Assembly (NCBI GenBank): GCA_903923925.1
Contig: CAIXZF010000006.1
Span: forward strand, 32,106 to 96,105
Reading direction: 5' to 3'
DNA from: an uncultured Bacteroidales bacterium
Lineage (GTDB): Bacteria > Bacteroidota > Bacteroidia > Bacteroidales > CAIXZF01
DNA length: 64,000 bases
The translations under genes were made by a program, and so were the position numbers. Below, piece by piece: positions 43,134-52,640 of this stretch. The notes under the pieces were generated by a model. It was not told the DNA's origin. It worked only from the letters and a program-made list of their open reading frames with translations, and ran no database searches. How positions within the stretch are numbered: the stretch's first letter is position 1; every line of letters starts with the position of its first letter.

Positions 43134-45515
43134 ATGCAAACGAAAAGAAAAAACCTCGCAATTCGCTGTATCGCTCTGTTTATATGCTGCTTTACAGCCA
43201 TCAGCTCATTTGCTCAAGGCTCAGAAGCAGATGACAAAACGCTGTCTCCATATTTCTTTGTGAAATCGGATGATGCAAACCTCGATCAAATGCCATTAAA
43301 ATCGACAGTTGTTAAAGTAAACATTGCCGGAATTATTGCAGATGTTCTTGTTAATCAGGAATACAAAAATGAAGGCAAAAATCCAATTGAGGCAATTTAT
43401 GTTTTTCCTGCTTCAACAAGGGCTTCGGTACATCATATGAGAATGAAAATCGGAGAACGTACTATTGAGGCCATCGTTAAAGAAAGAGGCGCAGCACGGC
43501 AGGAATACGAAACCGCAGTAAAAGAAGGGAAAAGTGCCTCGCTTCTGGAGCAACAACGGCCGAATGTATTTCAAATGAATGTCGGGAATATAATGCCCGG
43601 AGATATTGTGAACGTAGAAATGGAATATACAGAGCTTCTTATTCCCGAAAGCGGTGAGTACAGTTTTGTATTTCCAACAGTTGTAGGCCCCAGGTATTCG
43701 AATAAGCCTGCCATTACATCAACAAGCGATGAACGATGGGTTGCCAATCCATATTTATCGGAGGGAGTTCAGCCACCGAATACATTCAGTATAGAATGCA
43801 ACATTACAGCTGGAATGCCAATTAGTGAGATAAAAAGCAGTTCACATGAAGTGAATGTCAAATTTCAGGGACCTGATAAGGCAAACATTGCGCTGAAAGA
43901 GAATGGCAAATACCAGGGAACCAAGGATTTTATTCTGAATTACAGGCTTTGCGGGAATGCTGTTGAAACAGGGATCCTGCTCTACAAAGGTAAAACAGAG
44001 AATTTCTTCCTCGCATTGATTCAACCACCAAAGCGGGTAACAACTTCGATGATTCCACCAAGAGAATATGTTTTTATACTGGATGTGTCAGGATCGATGT
44101 CGGGATACCCATTGGAGATTTCCAAGAAGCTTGCCATGGATATAATCAGCCAGTTAAGGGCAGAAGACATGTTTAACATCCTGCTTTTTGCAGGGGGATC
44201 TGAGGTTCTTTCTGAACAGTCGCTTTTAGCAACACCTGATAATATAAGCAAGGCCAGGCAATTTATTACAAAGCAACAAGGTGGTGGAGGCACAGAACTG
44301 CTTCCGGCATTGCAGCGTGCCTTATCCTTACAGAATTCAGAAAATGTATCCCGCACTTTTATTATTGCAACAGACGGTTATGTAACAGTTGAAAAAGAGG
44401 CATTTGATTTCATCCGGAATAACCTGAATAAAGCAAACTTCTTTGCCTTTGGCATTGGCACTGCGGTAAACAGGTATCTTATTGAAGGGATTGCACATAG
44501 CGGTATGGGATCACCATTTATTGTAACAAAGCAGGATGAAGCCACTGCAACAGCCAATAGTTTCATTTCATATATAAAAAATCCGGTTTTAACTGATATT
44601 TCAATCAAGTATGAAAATTTCGATGTCTATGATATTGAACCCAGAAGCATTCCTGACGTTTTTGCAGAAAGACCGGTTATTATTTTCGGGAAGTATAAAG
44701 GAACTCCAACAGGCTCAATAATAGTATCAGGACAAACGGGTGGAGAAGACTACAAAGAAAGAGTTGATCTGGCATCATTAACCTCATTACCAGAAAACAG
44801 TGCTTTGAAATACCTCTGGGCAAGAGAAAAGATCCGTTTTCTTGATGACTTTGGCAGTTCGCTGAATGCTGCTGATCAAAAGCAAGTTCAGGAAGAAGTT
44901 ACCCGATTAGGATTAAAATACAATCTGCTTACAAAGTATACATCTTTTGTAGCCACCGACAACGAGATCCGCAACAAAACCGGAAGTACAACAACTGTTA
45001 CCCAGCCTTTACCATTGCCTTCGGGAGTTAGTAACCTTGCTATAGGAGGATCAGGCCAGAATATGAGAAGTACTGGAAATTTAAATTCTCCGGGCAGAGT
45101 AAGGTCAGAAGCAGCTGTTTACAAGAACGAAAACAAAACGCAGGAAAAGGAAAACAGCTCTCCTGGCAGTATTGCAAAGAAAGATGAACAGATCTATACA
45201 ACAGTAACAGACATGCCTGCTTACCCCGGAGGTGATGAGGCCATGAAAAAATTCATTCTGAATAATCTTAAATACCCGGATAAAGCCAGAAAGGCAGGAA
45301 TTTCAGGTAAGGTTTACGTGAGTTTCACGGTGAAAGCAGATGGTACACTAACAAATATCCGAATACTCCGCGGCATTGGAGGAGGTTGCGATGAAGAAGC
45401 ACTAAGAATTATCAGGCAGATGCCAAAATGGAAACCTGGCAAACAAGGTAATTCAAATGTTAACTGTGAGATGACATTACCAATTTTCTTCCAGCTTGTT
45501 ACAAAGCAGGGGTAA
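43134..45515 (+). CDS. VIT / von Willebrand A / TonB C-terminal fusion protein
   Basis: A 793-residue exported protein. The signal peptide ends near residue 29 (FTAISSFAQ). A VIT domain covers about 45-165 (NIAGIIADVLVNQEYKNEGKNPIEAIYVFP, RMKIGERTIEAIVKERGAARQEYE). A vWA domain lies at about 305-480 with an intact MIDAS (DVSGSMSG ... ATDGY). A low-complexity linker precedes a TonB C-terminal domain (about 690-790, TVTDMPAYPGGDE, YPDKARKAGISGKVYVSFTV) closely similar to that of the anti-sigma fusion across the divergent promoter. VIT-vWA pairs bind protein ligands. The TonB tail may contact an outer-membrane receptor. Its 3' end overlaps the convergent gene by 17 bp. Confidence 0.88.
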   Translation: MQTKRKNLAIRCIALFICCFTAISSFAQGSEADDKTLSPYFFVKSDDANLDQMPLKSTVVKVNIAGIIADVLVNQEYKNEGKNPIEAIYVFPASTRASVHHMRMKIGERTIEAIVKERGAARQEYETAVKEGKSASLLEQQRPNVFQMNVGNIMPGDIVNVEMEYTELLIPESGEYSFVFPTVVGPRYSNKPAITSTSDERWVANPYLSEGVQPPNTFSIECNITAGMPISEIKSSSHEVNVKFQGPDKANIALKENGKYQGTKDFILNYRLCGNAVETGILLYKGKTENFFLALIQPPKRVTTSMIPPREYVFILDVSGSMSGYPLEISKKLAMDIISQLRAEDMFNILLFAGGSEVLSEQSLLATPDNISKARQFITKQQGGGGTELLPALQRALSLQNSENVSRTFIIATDGYVTVEKEAFDFIRNNLNKANFFAFGIGTAVNRYLIEGIAHSGMGSPFIVTKQDEATATANSFISYIKNPVLTDISIKYENFDVYDIEPRSIPDVFAERPVIIFGKYKGTPTGSIIVSGQTGGEDYKERVDLASLTSLPENSALKYLWAREKIRFLDDFGSSLNAADQKQVQEEVTRLGLKYNLLTKYTSFVATDNEIRNKTGSTTTVTQPLPLPSGVSNLAIGGSGQNMRSTGNLNSPGRVRSEAAVYKNENKTQEKENSSPGSIAKKDEQIYTTVTDMPAYPGGDEAMKKFILNNLKYPDKARKAGISGKVYVSFTVKADGTLTNIRILRGIGGGCDEEALRIIRQMPKWKPGKQGNSNVNCEMTLPIFFQLVTKQG

Positions 45516-47301
45516 ATGATGAGTCGGTGTCGCCGTAACAAAGAGCCTTAATATTCTGAGTAGTTGTGGTAGCTTCGGCTGCCACAACTACAAATGTTTG
45601 GAAAGCCCAGTTACCGGTAACAAAATAGGTCTGCATATTCACGAAACGCTTCATCGTTGTGAGAGCATCAACAGAATTAACAAATCCGCTACCATCAACA
45701 TCAGCAGCAGTGAGATTAAGTCCTGTAAGCACCTGCATATTAACAAAATGTTTCATAATCAGCAAGGCATCAACTGCATTCCCGCCTCCCCAGGGCTTTG
45801 TACAACTTGCAGTTATTGTATATGTTCCCGGAGTAACATTAGAAAACTCATAATGTCCGTTACTATCCGTAATTGTTTGTGTAACAATATTTCCTTGCTG
45901 GTCTTTCAGAAAAACAGTAGTATTTGTCATTGCAGTTAAGGAAGAATTGAGATAATTAACATTCCCGTTTATTGTAGTTGCAGAACCAGCAAGAACATTA
46001 ACAACAACATCATCCGATGAAGAGCATCCGTAACTATCAGAAGCTGAAAGAGTATACATTGTGCTGGCCACAGGAGATGCAATTGGATTCAAAACAGAAG
46101 GATTATTTAGCCCGCTTGCAGGCGACCATTGATAAGTATAAGGTGCTGTGCCTCCGCTGATCATTGCAGCCAGAGTAACTGAATTCCCAGTAAAAATTGT
46201 TTGATCCATACCTGCATTGACCATTGGTTGAGGATGAATGTTCACATTTATTGGTTTTATATCAGCACAGCCATTTGCAACAGGAGTTTTCTTGATGTAA
46301 TAAGTACCACCAAGTGAAACTGCAGTAGGGTTGGAAAGTGCAATTGTACATTCCGGGTTGGTCCAATAGGTAACAGTCCCGGAGATATTGTTAAGATCAG
46401 ACCAGCTATTCGTAATATTAATTGTTGCAGGAGCACAAACTTCTTGTGGAGTTGTAATCTGAAGATTCGGAGGCATGTAAACACCCAGATCTGTACCATT
46501 ATCCAGACTGGTAGTTACAGGATTAGTAGTAACAATTCTGATTCTGTATGAACCGGATGGGTACATCCAGGCTGGTGAAGTGGCAATAATTGTTCCTGAA
46601 AGAGTACCCGTTAATGTACCTATTGCAACGGGTGAATAAAACTCTCCGAACTCATCACTCAATTGCAAAACAAACTGGTTACCACTATTAAAGGTAGCCG
46701 CAGCTGTAAAATTAACGTTTACAGGTTTTTCAATGCAAAGATTAGGAGAACCTACATTTGTTATAGTAACTGCAGGATTAACGAGCAAGGAATAGTCCTC
46801 TGTTTCGCCCACTGTGGCTGAGCCGCAGGGAACAACACTTCCTGCACCAATCCTTACCCTTAAACGGGTTATACCAGCAACTGCATCGAAAGGAGCTGTG
46901 AGCGTTGCTGTATAGGGCCCAACTCCAGGTGATCCTGCTAAAGTTATACTCTCACCAGCATCAAGCAAATCATTGTCCCTGTTCCAGTCGACCCATAACC
47001 CGCAAACTGTATTTGCACTTGTATTTGCTCCTGTTATTTGAACAGAAATACTTGTACCAATAGTTATTTGAATTACCATGGAAGTATAGCTTCCATAGCC
47101 ATTTGTGGAACAAACAGTCCCTGAATTATTATTACTTCCAACGATAACACTTGTGATGTAGGTAGAACACCCATTCGTTGAAAAGCAATATACATCCGAT
47201 AATGGCGATGAATTCTGGGCCTGAGAATACGAAAACACCGATAATAATGATAGTAAAACCGACAGGGTTTTTATATACTTGCTTACTAAAATTCTTTTCA
47301 T
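45499..47301 (-). CDS. Secreted GEVED / dockerin-like protein
   Basis: A 600-residue secreted protein without a T9SS tail. After the signal peptide (to about 29) comes a GEVED domain (about 40-175, WVDWNRDNDLLDAGE ... VGETEDYSLLV). Ig/PKD-like modules (PQPMVNAGMDQTI, TYQWSPASGL) extend to about 440, and an SdrD-B/Cna-B-like domain covers about 450-510. Last are two calcium-type dockerin-like repeats (AVDALLIMKHFVNM and ADVDGSGFVNSVDALTTMKRFVNM). It ends shortly after ALCYGDTDSSFTPAL; related proteins often continue beyond that motif, so the C-terminus may be truncated. Its last 17 bp lie inside the convergent VIT-vWA gene. Confidence 0.78.
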   Translation of the reverse strand: MKRILVSKYIKTLSVLLSLLSVFSYSQAQNSSPLSDVYCFSTNGCSTYITSVIVGSNNNSGTVCSTNGYGSYTSMVIQITIGTSISVQITGANTSANTVCGLWVDWNRDNDLLDAGESITLAGSPGVGPYTATLTAPFDAVAGITRLRVRIGAGSVVPCGSATVGETEDYSLLVNPAVTITNVGSPNLCIEKPVNVNFTAAATFNSGNQFVLQLSDEFGEFYSPVAIGTLTGTLSGTIIATSPAWMYPSGSYRIRIVTTNPVTTSLDNGTDLGVYMPPNLQITTPQEVCAPATINITNSWSDLNNISGTVTYWTNPECTIALSNPTAVSLGGTYYIKKTPVANGCADIKPINVNIHPQPMVNAGMDQTIFTGNSVTLAAMISGGTAPYTYQWSPASGLNNPSVLNPIASPVASTMYTLSASDSYGCSSSDDVVVNVLAGSATTINGNVNYLNSSLTAMTNTTVFLKDQQGNIVTQTITDSNGHYEFSNVTPGTYTITASCTKPWGGGNAVDALLIMKHFVNMQVLTGLNLTAADVDGSGFVNSVDALTTMKRFVNMQTYFVTGNWAFQTFVVVAAEATTTTQNIKALCYGDTDSSFTPAL

Positions 47302-47380
47302 AATATTCCTATTAATTAATCTGTAAAGATAGTACAGCTGAACTCTAAATTATTAAATTATTCTGAAAATAAATATTCAC

Positions 47381-48088
47381 TTAAGGTGTAGATGTACTAA
47401 CAGGCAAAATTTTACCTGTGAAATATCTACTTCCTGTTAGTGCAAAGTCTTTTATAAAAACAGCCATTTCCTTAGCCGATAAAGGTGCATTGTAGCCGGG
47501 AAAGGCTGTTTCCAGCATTTCTGTTCTAGCAGCACCTAAGGCCAGGCAATTCACTGAAATGCCATCTTCTTTCAATTCTTCAGCAAGGCATTCGGTTAGT
47601 GTTGCCAGAGCTCCTTTACTTGCACTGTAAACTGACAAACCAGGAAATTTTGAACTTCCCTGAAACCCTCCCATGCTTCCAATATTTACAATATGCGAAC
47701 CCTTGACCATAAGAGGAAGAAGTTTTTGCACTACGAAAAATACAGACTTCAGATTTGTCTGAAAAACCTGATCAAAATCGGCAGAAGTAGTTTCCCTGAA
47801 TGGCTTATTTACAAGGCTGCCTGCATTATTAATAAGAACATCGACTTTATCAAAGTATAAGCAGACAAATTCTTTTAATTCAGACATACTACCATTAACA
47901 AGATCAAATTTATAGGGATGAAGTCCTGAGAAAAACAAGGCATTTTCGTTCTTGTTCTTGTCAAGTTCTATCAATGCCCCGATATTCCTTGAAATTGCAA
48001 TTACCTGATGACCAGGCTCGGCACAGAATAATTTTGCTAGTTCAAAGCCTATTCCTTTTCCAGCACCAGTGATAATAATGTTCGACAT
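47381..48088 (-). CDS. Short-chain dehydrogenase/reductase
   Basis: A 235-residue classical SDR. The Rossmann nucleotide motif is ITGAGKGIGFELAKLF (TGxxxGIG, residues 6-21), NNAGSLV lies near 90, and the catalytic set is Ser in NIGSMGG with Y-x3-K in YSASKGA near 155. Cofactor is NAD(P)H. It lies 2 bp after HydF and is the last gene of that same-strand run, so it is co-transcribed, but no known hydrogenase-maturation role exists for an SDR. Substrate unknown. Confidence 0.88.
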   Translation of the reverse strand: MSNIIITGAGKGIGFELAKLFCAEPGHQVIAISRNIGALIELDKNKNENALFFSGLHPYKFDLVNGSMSELKEFVCLYFDKVDVLINNAGSLVNKPFRETTSADFDQVFQTNLKSVFFVVQKLLPLMVKGSHIVNIGSMGGFQGSSKFPGLSVYSASKGALATLTECLAEELKEDGISVNCLALGAARTEMLETAFPGYNAPLSAKEMAVFIKDFALTGSRYFTGKILPVSTSTP

Positions 48089-48090
48089 TT

Positions 48091-49320
48091 TTACAGATAA
48101 TTTTGGTTCGGGACAGAATTCTTTGTGAACGGTGAAATAGCCCTGTTATAAATACCATGAACATAGGCGATTGCCATTCCATAATTTGTAACAGGTACAC
48201 CTGCCAGAACAGCTGCGCGTACTCTGTTAATCACTTGTTTCCTGGTAATGACACAACCTCCGCATTGAATAAGCAGGGCATATTCCTTAATGTCAAGAGG
48301 GAGTTTATTTAATCCGGTAACCACTTCATAATGAAGTCGTTTTCCGGTAAAATTATTTAACCATCGGGGTATTTTTACTCTGCCGATATCATCACAGGAA
48401 ACATGATGTGTGCACGATTCCAGGATAAGAACCTTGTCGTCGTCTTTCAAGGTTCCTATTGCTGGTGTTCCTTTCAGGTAATTTGTGAAATCGCCACGCT
48501 GACGGGCAAGCAGAATACTGAAACTTGTAAGTGGAATTTCTTTAGGAATAGAAGCATCAGCTTTGGGAAAAACCTGGCTGTCGGTAACAACAAGAGCTGG
48601 CTTTGGATTCATTTTACGGAGATAGGCATCCACTTCCTTTTCTTTAAGCACAACAGCAATTCCATCATTATCAAGAACATCGCGAATTACCTGAACCTGG
48701 GGAAGGATCAATCTGCCCTCGGGAGCTTCAATATCAATAGGCGTAATCAACAGAACAACATCCCCATAGCTTATCAGATCTCCTACAAGTGATTTAGAAG
48801 AATAAGCAGACTCAGGAATCAAAGCAGAAATCGTATTGATAATTTCAGTTGTATCAGCCTTTGCCTGTGCACAGAAATTAAGTACAGGAACCTCACAGAG
48901 CCTTAGAATATTCTTTCTGGTATCAACAGTTAAAGCTGCTTCATCCGACTTATTATGAATGATAAAGAAGGGAAGGGAATCGTCCTTAAAATGTTCAATT
49001 AACTGTTTTTCAGGTTCTTCAAATTTATTACCGGTAATAATCAGTATAGCCAGATCGATAATTTTCAAAGTCTCTAAGGATTTCATAACACGTTTCGACC
49101 CTAAGTCGCCAGCATCATCAATACCGGCGGTATCAACCAGAACACATGGGCCAATACCCGGAATCTCAATCGATTTCTTTACCGGATCTGTAGTAGTTCC
49201 GGCCACATCCGAAACTATAGCCACTTCCTGACCAGCCAGAACATTAATAATAGAACTTTTCCCATTATTCCGTCTGCCAAAAATACCAATATAGGGAGAT
49301 GAAGATTTTGACCTTATCAT
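48091..49320 (-). CDS. hydF: [FeFe]-hydrogenase H-cluster maturation GTPase HydF
   Basis: A 409-residue scaffold protein that builds the 2Fe subcluster of [FeFe] hydrogenase with HydE and HydG. The GTPase domain (1-170) has P-loop GRRNNGKSS near 15, the T-loop AGTTTDP and DTAGIDD. A middle dimerisation domain follows. The C-terminal Fe-S domain has CTHHVSCDDIGRVKIP and IQCGGC, giving the C-x-H-x(n)-C-x2-C cluster ligands. All are intact. It implies an H2-producing or H2-using anaerobe, although hydA, hydE and hydG are not in this window. It follows the TPR membrane protein and precedes the SDR by 2 bp. Confidence 0.93.
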   Translation of the reverse strand: MIRSKSSSPYIGIFGRRNNGKSSIINVLAGQEVAIVSDVAGTTTDPVKKSIEIPGIGPCVLVDTAGIDDAGDLGSKRVMKSLETLKIIDLAILIITGNKFEEPEKQLIEHFKDDSLPFFIIHNKSDEAALTVDTRKNILRLCEVPVLNFCAQAKADTTEIINTISALIPESAYSSKSLVGDLISYGDVVLLITPIDIEAPEGRLILPQVQVIRDVLDNDGIAVVLKEKEVDAYLRKMNPKPALVVTDSQVFPKADASIPKEIPLTSFSILLARQRGDFTNYLKGTPAIGTLKDDDKVLILESCTHHVSCDDIGRVKIPRWLNNFTGKRLHYEVVTGLNKLPLDIKEYALLIQCGGCVITRKQVINRVRAAVLAGVPVTNYGMAIAYVHGIYNRAISPFTKNSVPNQNYL

Positions 49321-49344
49321 TTTTTAGATTGGTTTTATGCCCGT

Positions 49345-51186
49345 TTACAAACAATTCTCCCTGATATACTTAGCTGCCTCCTGATCACCAAGTTCTGCAG
49401 CCTTTGACCAATCAGCGCAGGCCTCATCTTTTCTCTTAAGCTGAAACAAAATTATACCCCGATTCCGCAATGATTCAGTATTTTTCGGCATTAATTCAAT
49501 TGCTTTTGTGAAGTCGGTTAAGGCTGCATTCAGGTTTTTCTTTGCAAACCATATTGCTCCCCTTGTATTGTATGGGAACCCGAAATTCGGATTTAATTCT
49601 AAAGCCTTGTTACAATCGACCATAGCTTTATCATACTGTTCCAGATTGTTCAGTGCAATACCCCGCTGGCTGTATGCAAAAGCGTTCTTCGGATTTACCT
49701 TTAATGCAGTATCCAGGTCAAGAATAGCCTCATCGAGCTGATTGAGCTTAGTAGAAACCACAGCTCGGTTAATCCACGATTTTTCATCTTTTGGATTTAA
49801 TCGAATTGCATTTGTAAAATCAGATGTTGCTTCTTCTAATAATCCCTGGTCGAGATAGGCAATACCCCTGTTCCCATAAGCTCTTGAAATATAAGGTACT
49901 TCTGAATTCTTGCTGATAATATCAGTCATAAACGTAACTACATCTTTCCAATCCTGATTTCTCTGAAAAATAGTAACCGAATATGCTACAGAAAGCAGAG
50001 CAACGGTTCCAATCACAGAATTTTTCAACCCAGATCTTGAGTGAACCTGAAACCAGGAATCCTTAAATAAGGCATATCCCAATATAATATAGATACCAAT
50101 GTATGGAAAATAAACATACCTGTCGGAAGCAATAAATAAGCGTGAAGGAATAATCTGAATATTCAAAGAGATAGTAACAAGAAAAAGAAAAACACCAAAA
50201 AGATAATTCCTGTCATGCTTTACCAGCCTGTAAACTGCATAAATCAAAATAATTAAAATAATCGGTGCAAAATAATATACAAGTGGAAGAAATCCATCTG
50301 TTATCGGTGGGTAAACATAAATTGCCGATAATGAAAATGGATAAATAAATTTAAACACATAAAAAACAAAAGAATAGGATAAAAGAAAGAACATATCAAT
50401 ATAAGAATAGGATACCATCATTCCTCCTGTGATATTAACTACAGTACCTTCATTCATTATTGCAACAATACCGAATACCAGGGAAAGCAGTAAAAAAGGA
50501 AGCTTTATCAGCCACAATCTGAGATCTTTCCTGTATCCGTAATAAAAATCAATCAATACAATAACAACAGTAAGAGTTACAGCCTGAGCCTTGCTGAATA
50601 AGGAGAGTATAAAGAAAACCAGCGCTATAAGTATCCATTTCAGATTTCTGTTTTCCTTAACATAGAGTGTATAAAATATCAGCGAAAGCAGGTAAAAGCA
50701 AGTATACACAACGCTGCTTCTGGCTGATATCCAACTTATTGCCTCCACATTCATAGGGTGTAAGGCAAACAAAACACTTACAAGAGTTGCAGCATTGTAA
50801 TTCTCAGTCCAGATCTGTATCAGTTTAAAAACCAGGACAATGTTCAGCAGATGAAAAAGCAGGTTAAACACATGCAAGGGGCTGGCATTTAATCCGGAAA
50901 AATGGTATTGAACCGCAAATGAGAGAACAGGAATCGGCTGGTACATTAACACATAATAGTTGCTGAAATAGGCTTTAACCGAAGCCCAGCTGAGGGTGAG
51001 CACTTCCGGATAATCTGAAAAATATTCATTATCATCGAACGGAAGAATTGGGTTCTGAAATGAATTGCTGTACAAAAAAGCTGTAAGTAGCAACAATCCA
51101 CCAATTCCGAAATAATAATACTTACTGTTGTCGGTTTTCTTAAGTGGTTTAACAGAAGTCTTTTTAGGCGCTGGCTTTATATACAT
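49345..51186 (-). CDS. Polytopic membrane protein with C-terminal TPR repeats (TMTC/glycosyltransferase-like)
   Basis: A 613-residue protein. Around ten membrane helices cover about residues 30-400. The first periplasmic loop contains FDDNEYFSDYPEV, and NVEAISWISARSSVVYTCFYLL lies near 140-160, resembling the O-mannosyltransferase/TMTC-type GT-C fold with its acidic loop motif. Five or so TPR units follow from about 420 to 605 (SRAYGNRGIAYLDQGLLEEATSDFTNAIRLNP repeated). The start codon overlaps the aspA stop by one base (TAATG). It lies between aspA and hydF, an odd place for a putative sugar transferase. Glycosyltransferase function is a suggestion from fold-like features only. Confidence 0.75.
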   Translation of the reverse strand: MYIKPAPKKTSVKPLKKTDNSKYYYFGIGGLLLLTAFLYSNSFQNPILPFDDNEYFSDYPEVLTLSWASVKAYFSNYYVLMYQPIPVLSFAVQYHFSGLNASPLHVFNLLFHLLNIVLVFKLIQIWTENYNAATLVSVLFALHPMNVEAISWISARSSVVYTCFYLLSLIFYTLYVKENRNLKWILIALVFFILSLFSKAQAVTLTVVIVLIDFYYGYRKDLRLWLIKLPFLLLSLVFGIVAIMNEGTVVNITGGMMVSYSYIDMFFLLSYSFVFYVFKFIYPFSLSAIYVYPPITDGFLPLVYYFAPIILIILIYAVYRLVKHDRNYLFGVFLFLVTISLNIQIIPSRLFIASDRYVYFPYIGIYIILGYALFKDSWFQVHSRSGLKNSVIGTVALLSVAYSVTIFQRNQDWKDVVTFMTDIISKNSEVPYISRAYGNRGIAYLDQGLLEEATSDFTNAIRLNPKDEKSWINRAVVSTKLNQLDEAILDLDTALKVNPKNAFAYSQRGIALNNLEQYDKAMVDCNKALELNPNFGFPYNTRGAIWFAKKNLNAALTDFTKAIELMPKNTESLRNRGIILFQLKRKDEACADWSKAAELGDQEAAKYIRENCL

Positions 51187-52631
51187 TATTCGTCAATAAT
51201 TTCAGTTACTGTAAATCCATTTTTCAGAAGATTCTCAGGTTTGAGAATCTCATCAAGCTTCAGCCTGTCGATTAAACTGAGCGACTCAACAACCTCAAAG
51301 ATATTCAAATTTTTGTCCTTCATCTCACGTGCTGCCATAGCTGCAGCGTTGTACCCGATATAGGGCGCCAGAGCAGTTGTTATTGCAGGGCTGCAATACA
51401 AGCGCTGCAGGCTGATTTTGGTCTCAAATTTAATACCCGTAAGGAGATTTTCCAGAATCGTTTTATCAGAAGCTATTAACAGCTTAATGCTATTAAGTAA
51501 GGCATCACCAATAACAGGGAGATAGACATTCAATTCAAGGCAGCCCTGTGCACTCAAAGAACTGATTAACTGATCATTGGAATATATACGATGGGCTGCG
51601 CTAATTACAAATTCAGGTATAACAGGATTCACTTTCCCTGGCATTATTGTACTCCCTTTCTGCCTTTCGGGTATAGTAACTTCATGATTACCAACAATAT
51701 CTGAAGCCAGCAAGCGAATATCAGAAACCATCTTCTCAAGGTTTACTGCATGGGCTTTAAGAATGGCATGAACCTCAACAAAAACATCAAGATTTGAAGT
51801 AGTATCGGCAAGATTCTCAGATTTACTAAGCGGAAGTCCTGTTAATTTCTGGAGTTTCTGAACAACCTCCATGCTGTAGAACCTTGGCAGGCCAATTCCT
51901 GTACCGATTGCTCCACCACCAAGGTTGACAACCTTAATTCTTTCAAAACATTTCGAAACACGCCACCAGTCGCGAGAGAGCATTTCACTGTATGCACTAA
52001 AAAGCCTGCCAAAACTGCTTGGAACAGCTTCCTGCATCTGTGTATAGCCTATCCGGATATCAGAACGGGTTTGCGTTTCAATATTTTCTATTTTCAGCCT
52101 GAGTTTATTTATAGCTTCTTCCAGTTCAGGGAGAAGTTGCATTACAGCAAGCTTAAATGCCGTTGGTATAACATCATTTGTTGATTGAAAAACATTCACA
52201 AATTCAATAGGATCAACTGTTTTGTAGTCGCCGGGGGAATGTCCTGAAAGCTGCAATGTTCTGTTGGCAATTATCTCATTCACATTCATATTAATGCTTG
52301 TGCCTGCACCTCCGCTTACCGCAGGAACAATAAAATGTTCAAAATGCTTGCCTTCAGCAACTTCAACAGCTGCTGTTGTCATGGTTTCTAAAATCTGAGC
52401 AGGGATTATCTGAAATGGCCAGTCTCGACTCCCATACTTATCTTCAAGAGCCAAATAAAAATCTTTTACAGTTTCAAAACAGGCCTGTTTAACAGTACCA
52501 ATTGCTTTGTACCATTCAAAAGAAAAGGGTGAATGATCAGGGAAGTTTAAACTTGCCCTGTAAGCCTGTATACCATACAAAGCATCATCCGGCAACAGAA
52601 CTTCCCCGATTGAATCCTCTTCTTTTCGCAT
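51186..52631 (-). CDS. aspA: Aspartate ammonia-lyase
   Basis: A 481-residue member of the aspartase/fumarase superfamily. The flexible signature loop GSTIMPGKVNPVIPE near 330-345 holds the catalytic Ser. The N-terminal substrate region is SGGAGTSINMNVNEIIANRTLQ and EFVNVFQSTNDVIPTAF, favouring aspartase (SSAGTS-type) over fumarase. Converts aspartate to fumarate and ammonia, feeding fumarate respiration or fermentation. It follows ftcD by 9 bp and overlaps the next gene by one base. As I recall, aspA genes accompany hydE/hydF/hydG in several anaerobes, which fits hydF being two genes downstream. Confidence 0.9.
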   Translation of the reverse strand: MRKEEDSIGEVLLPDDALYGIQAYRASLNFPDHSPFSFEWYKAIGTVKQACFETVKDFYLALEDKYGSRDWPFQIIPAQILETMTTAAVEVAEGKHFEHFIVPAVSGGAGTSINMNVNEIIANRTLQLSGHSPGDYKTVDPIEFVNVFQSTNDVIPTAFKLAVMQLLPELEEAINKLRLKIENIETQTRSDIRIGYTQMQEAVPSSFGRLFSAYSEMLSRDWWRVSKCFERIKVVNLGGGAIGTGIGLPRFYSMEVVQKLQKLTGLPLSKSENLADTTSNLDVFVEVHAILKAHAVNLEKMVSDIRLLASDIVGNHEVTIPERQKGSTIMPGKVNPVIPEFVISAAHRIYSNDQLISSLSAQGCLELNVYLPVIGDALLNSIKLLIASDKTILENLLTGIKFETKISLQRLYCSPAITTALAPYIGYNAAAMAAREMKDKNLNIFEVVESLSLIDRLKLDEILKPENLLKNGFTVTEIIDE

Positions 52632-52640
52632 TTCAGAAAA

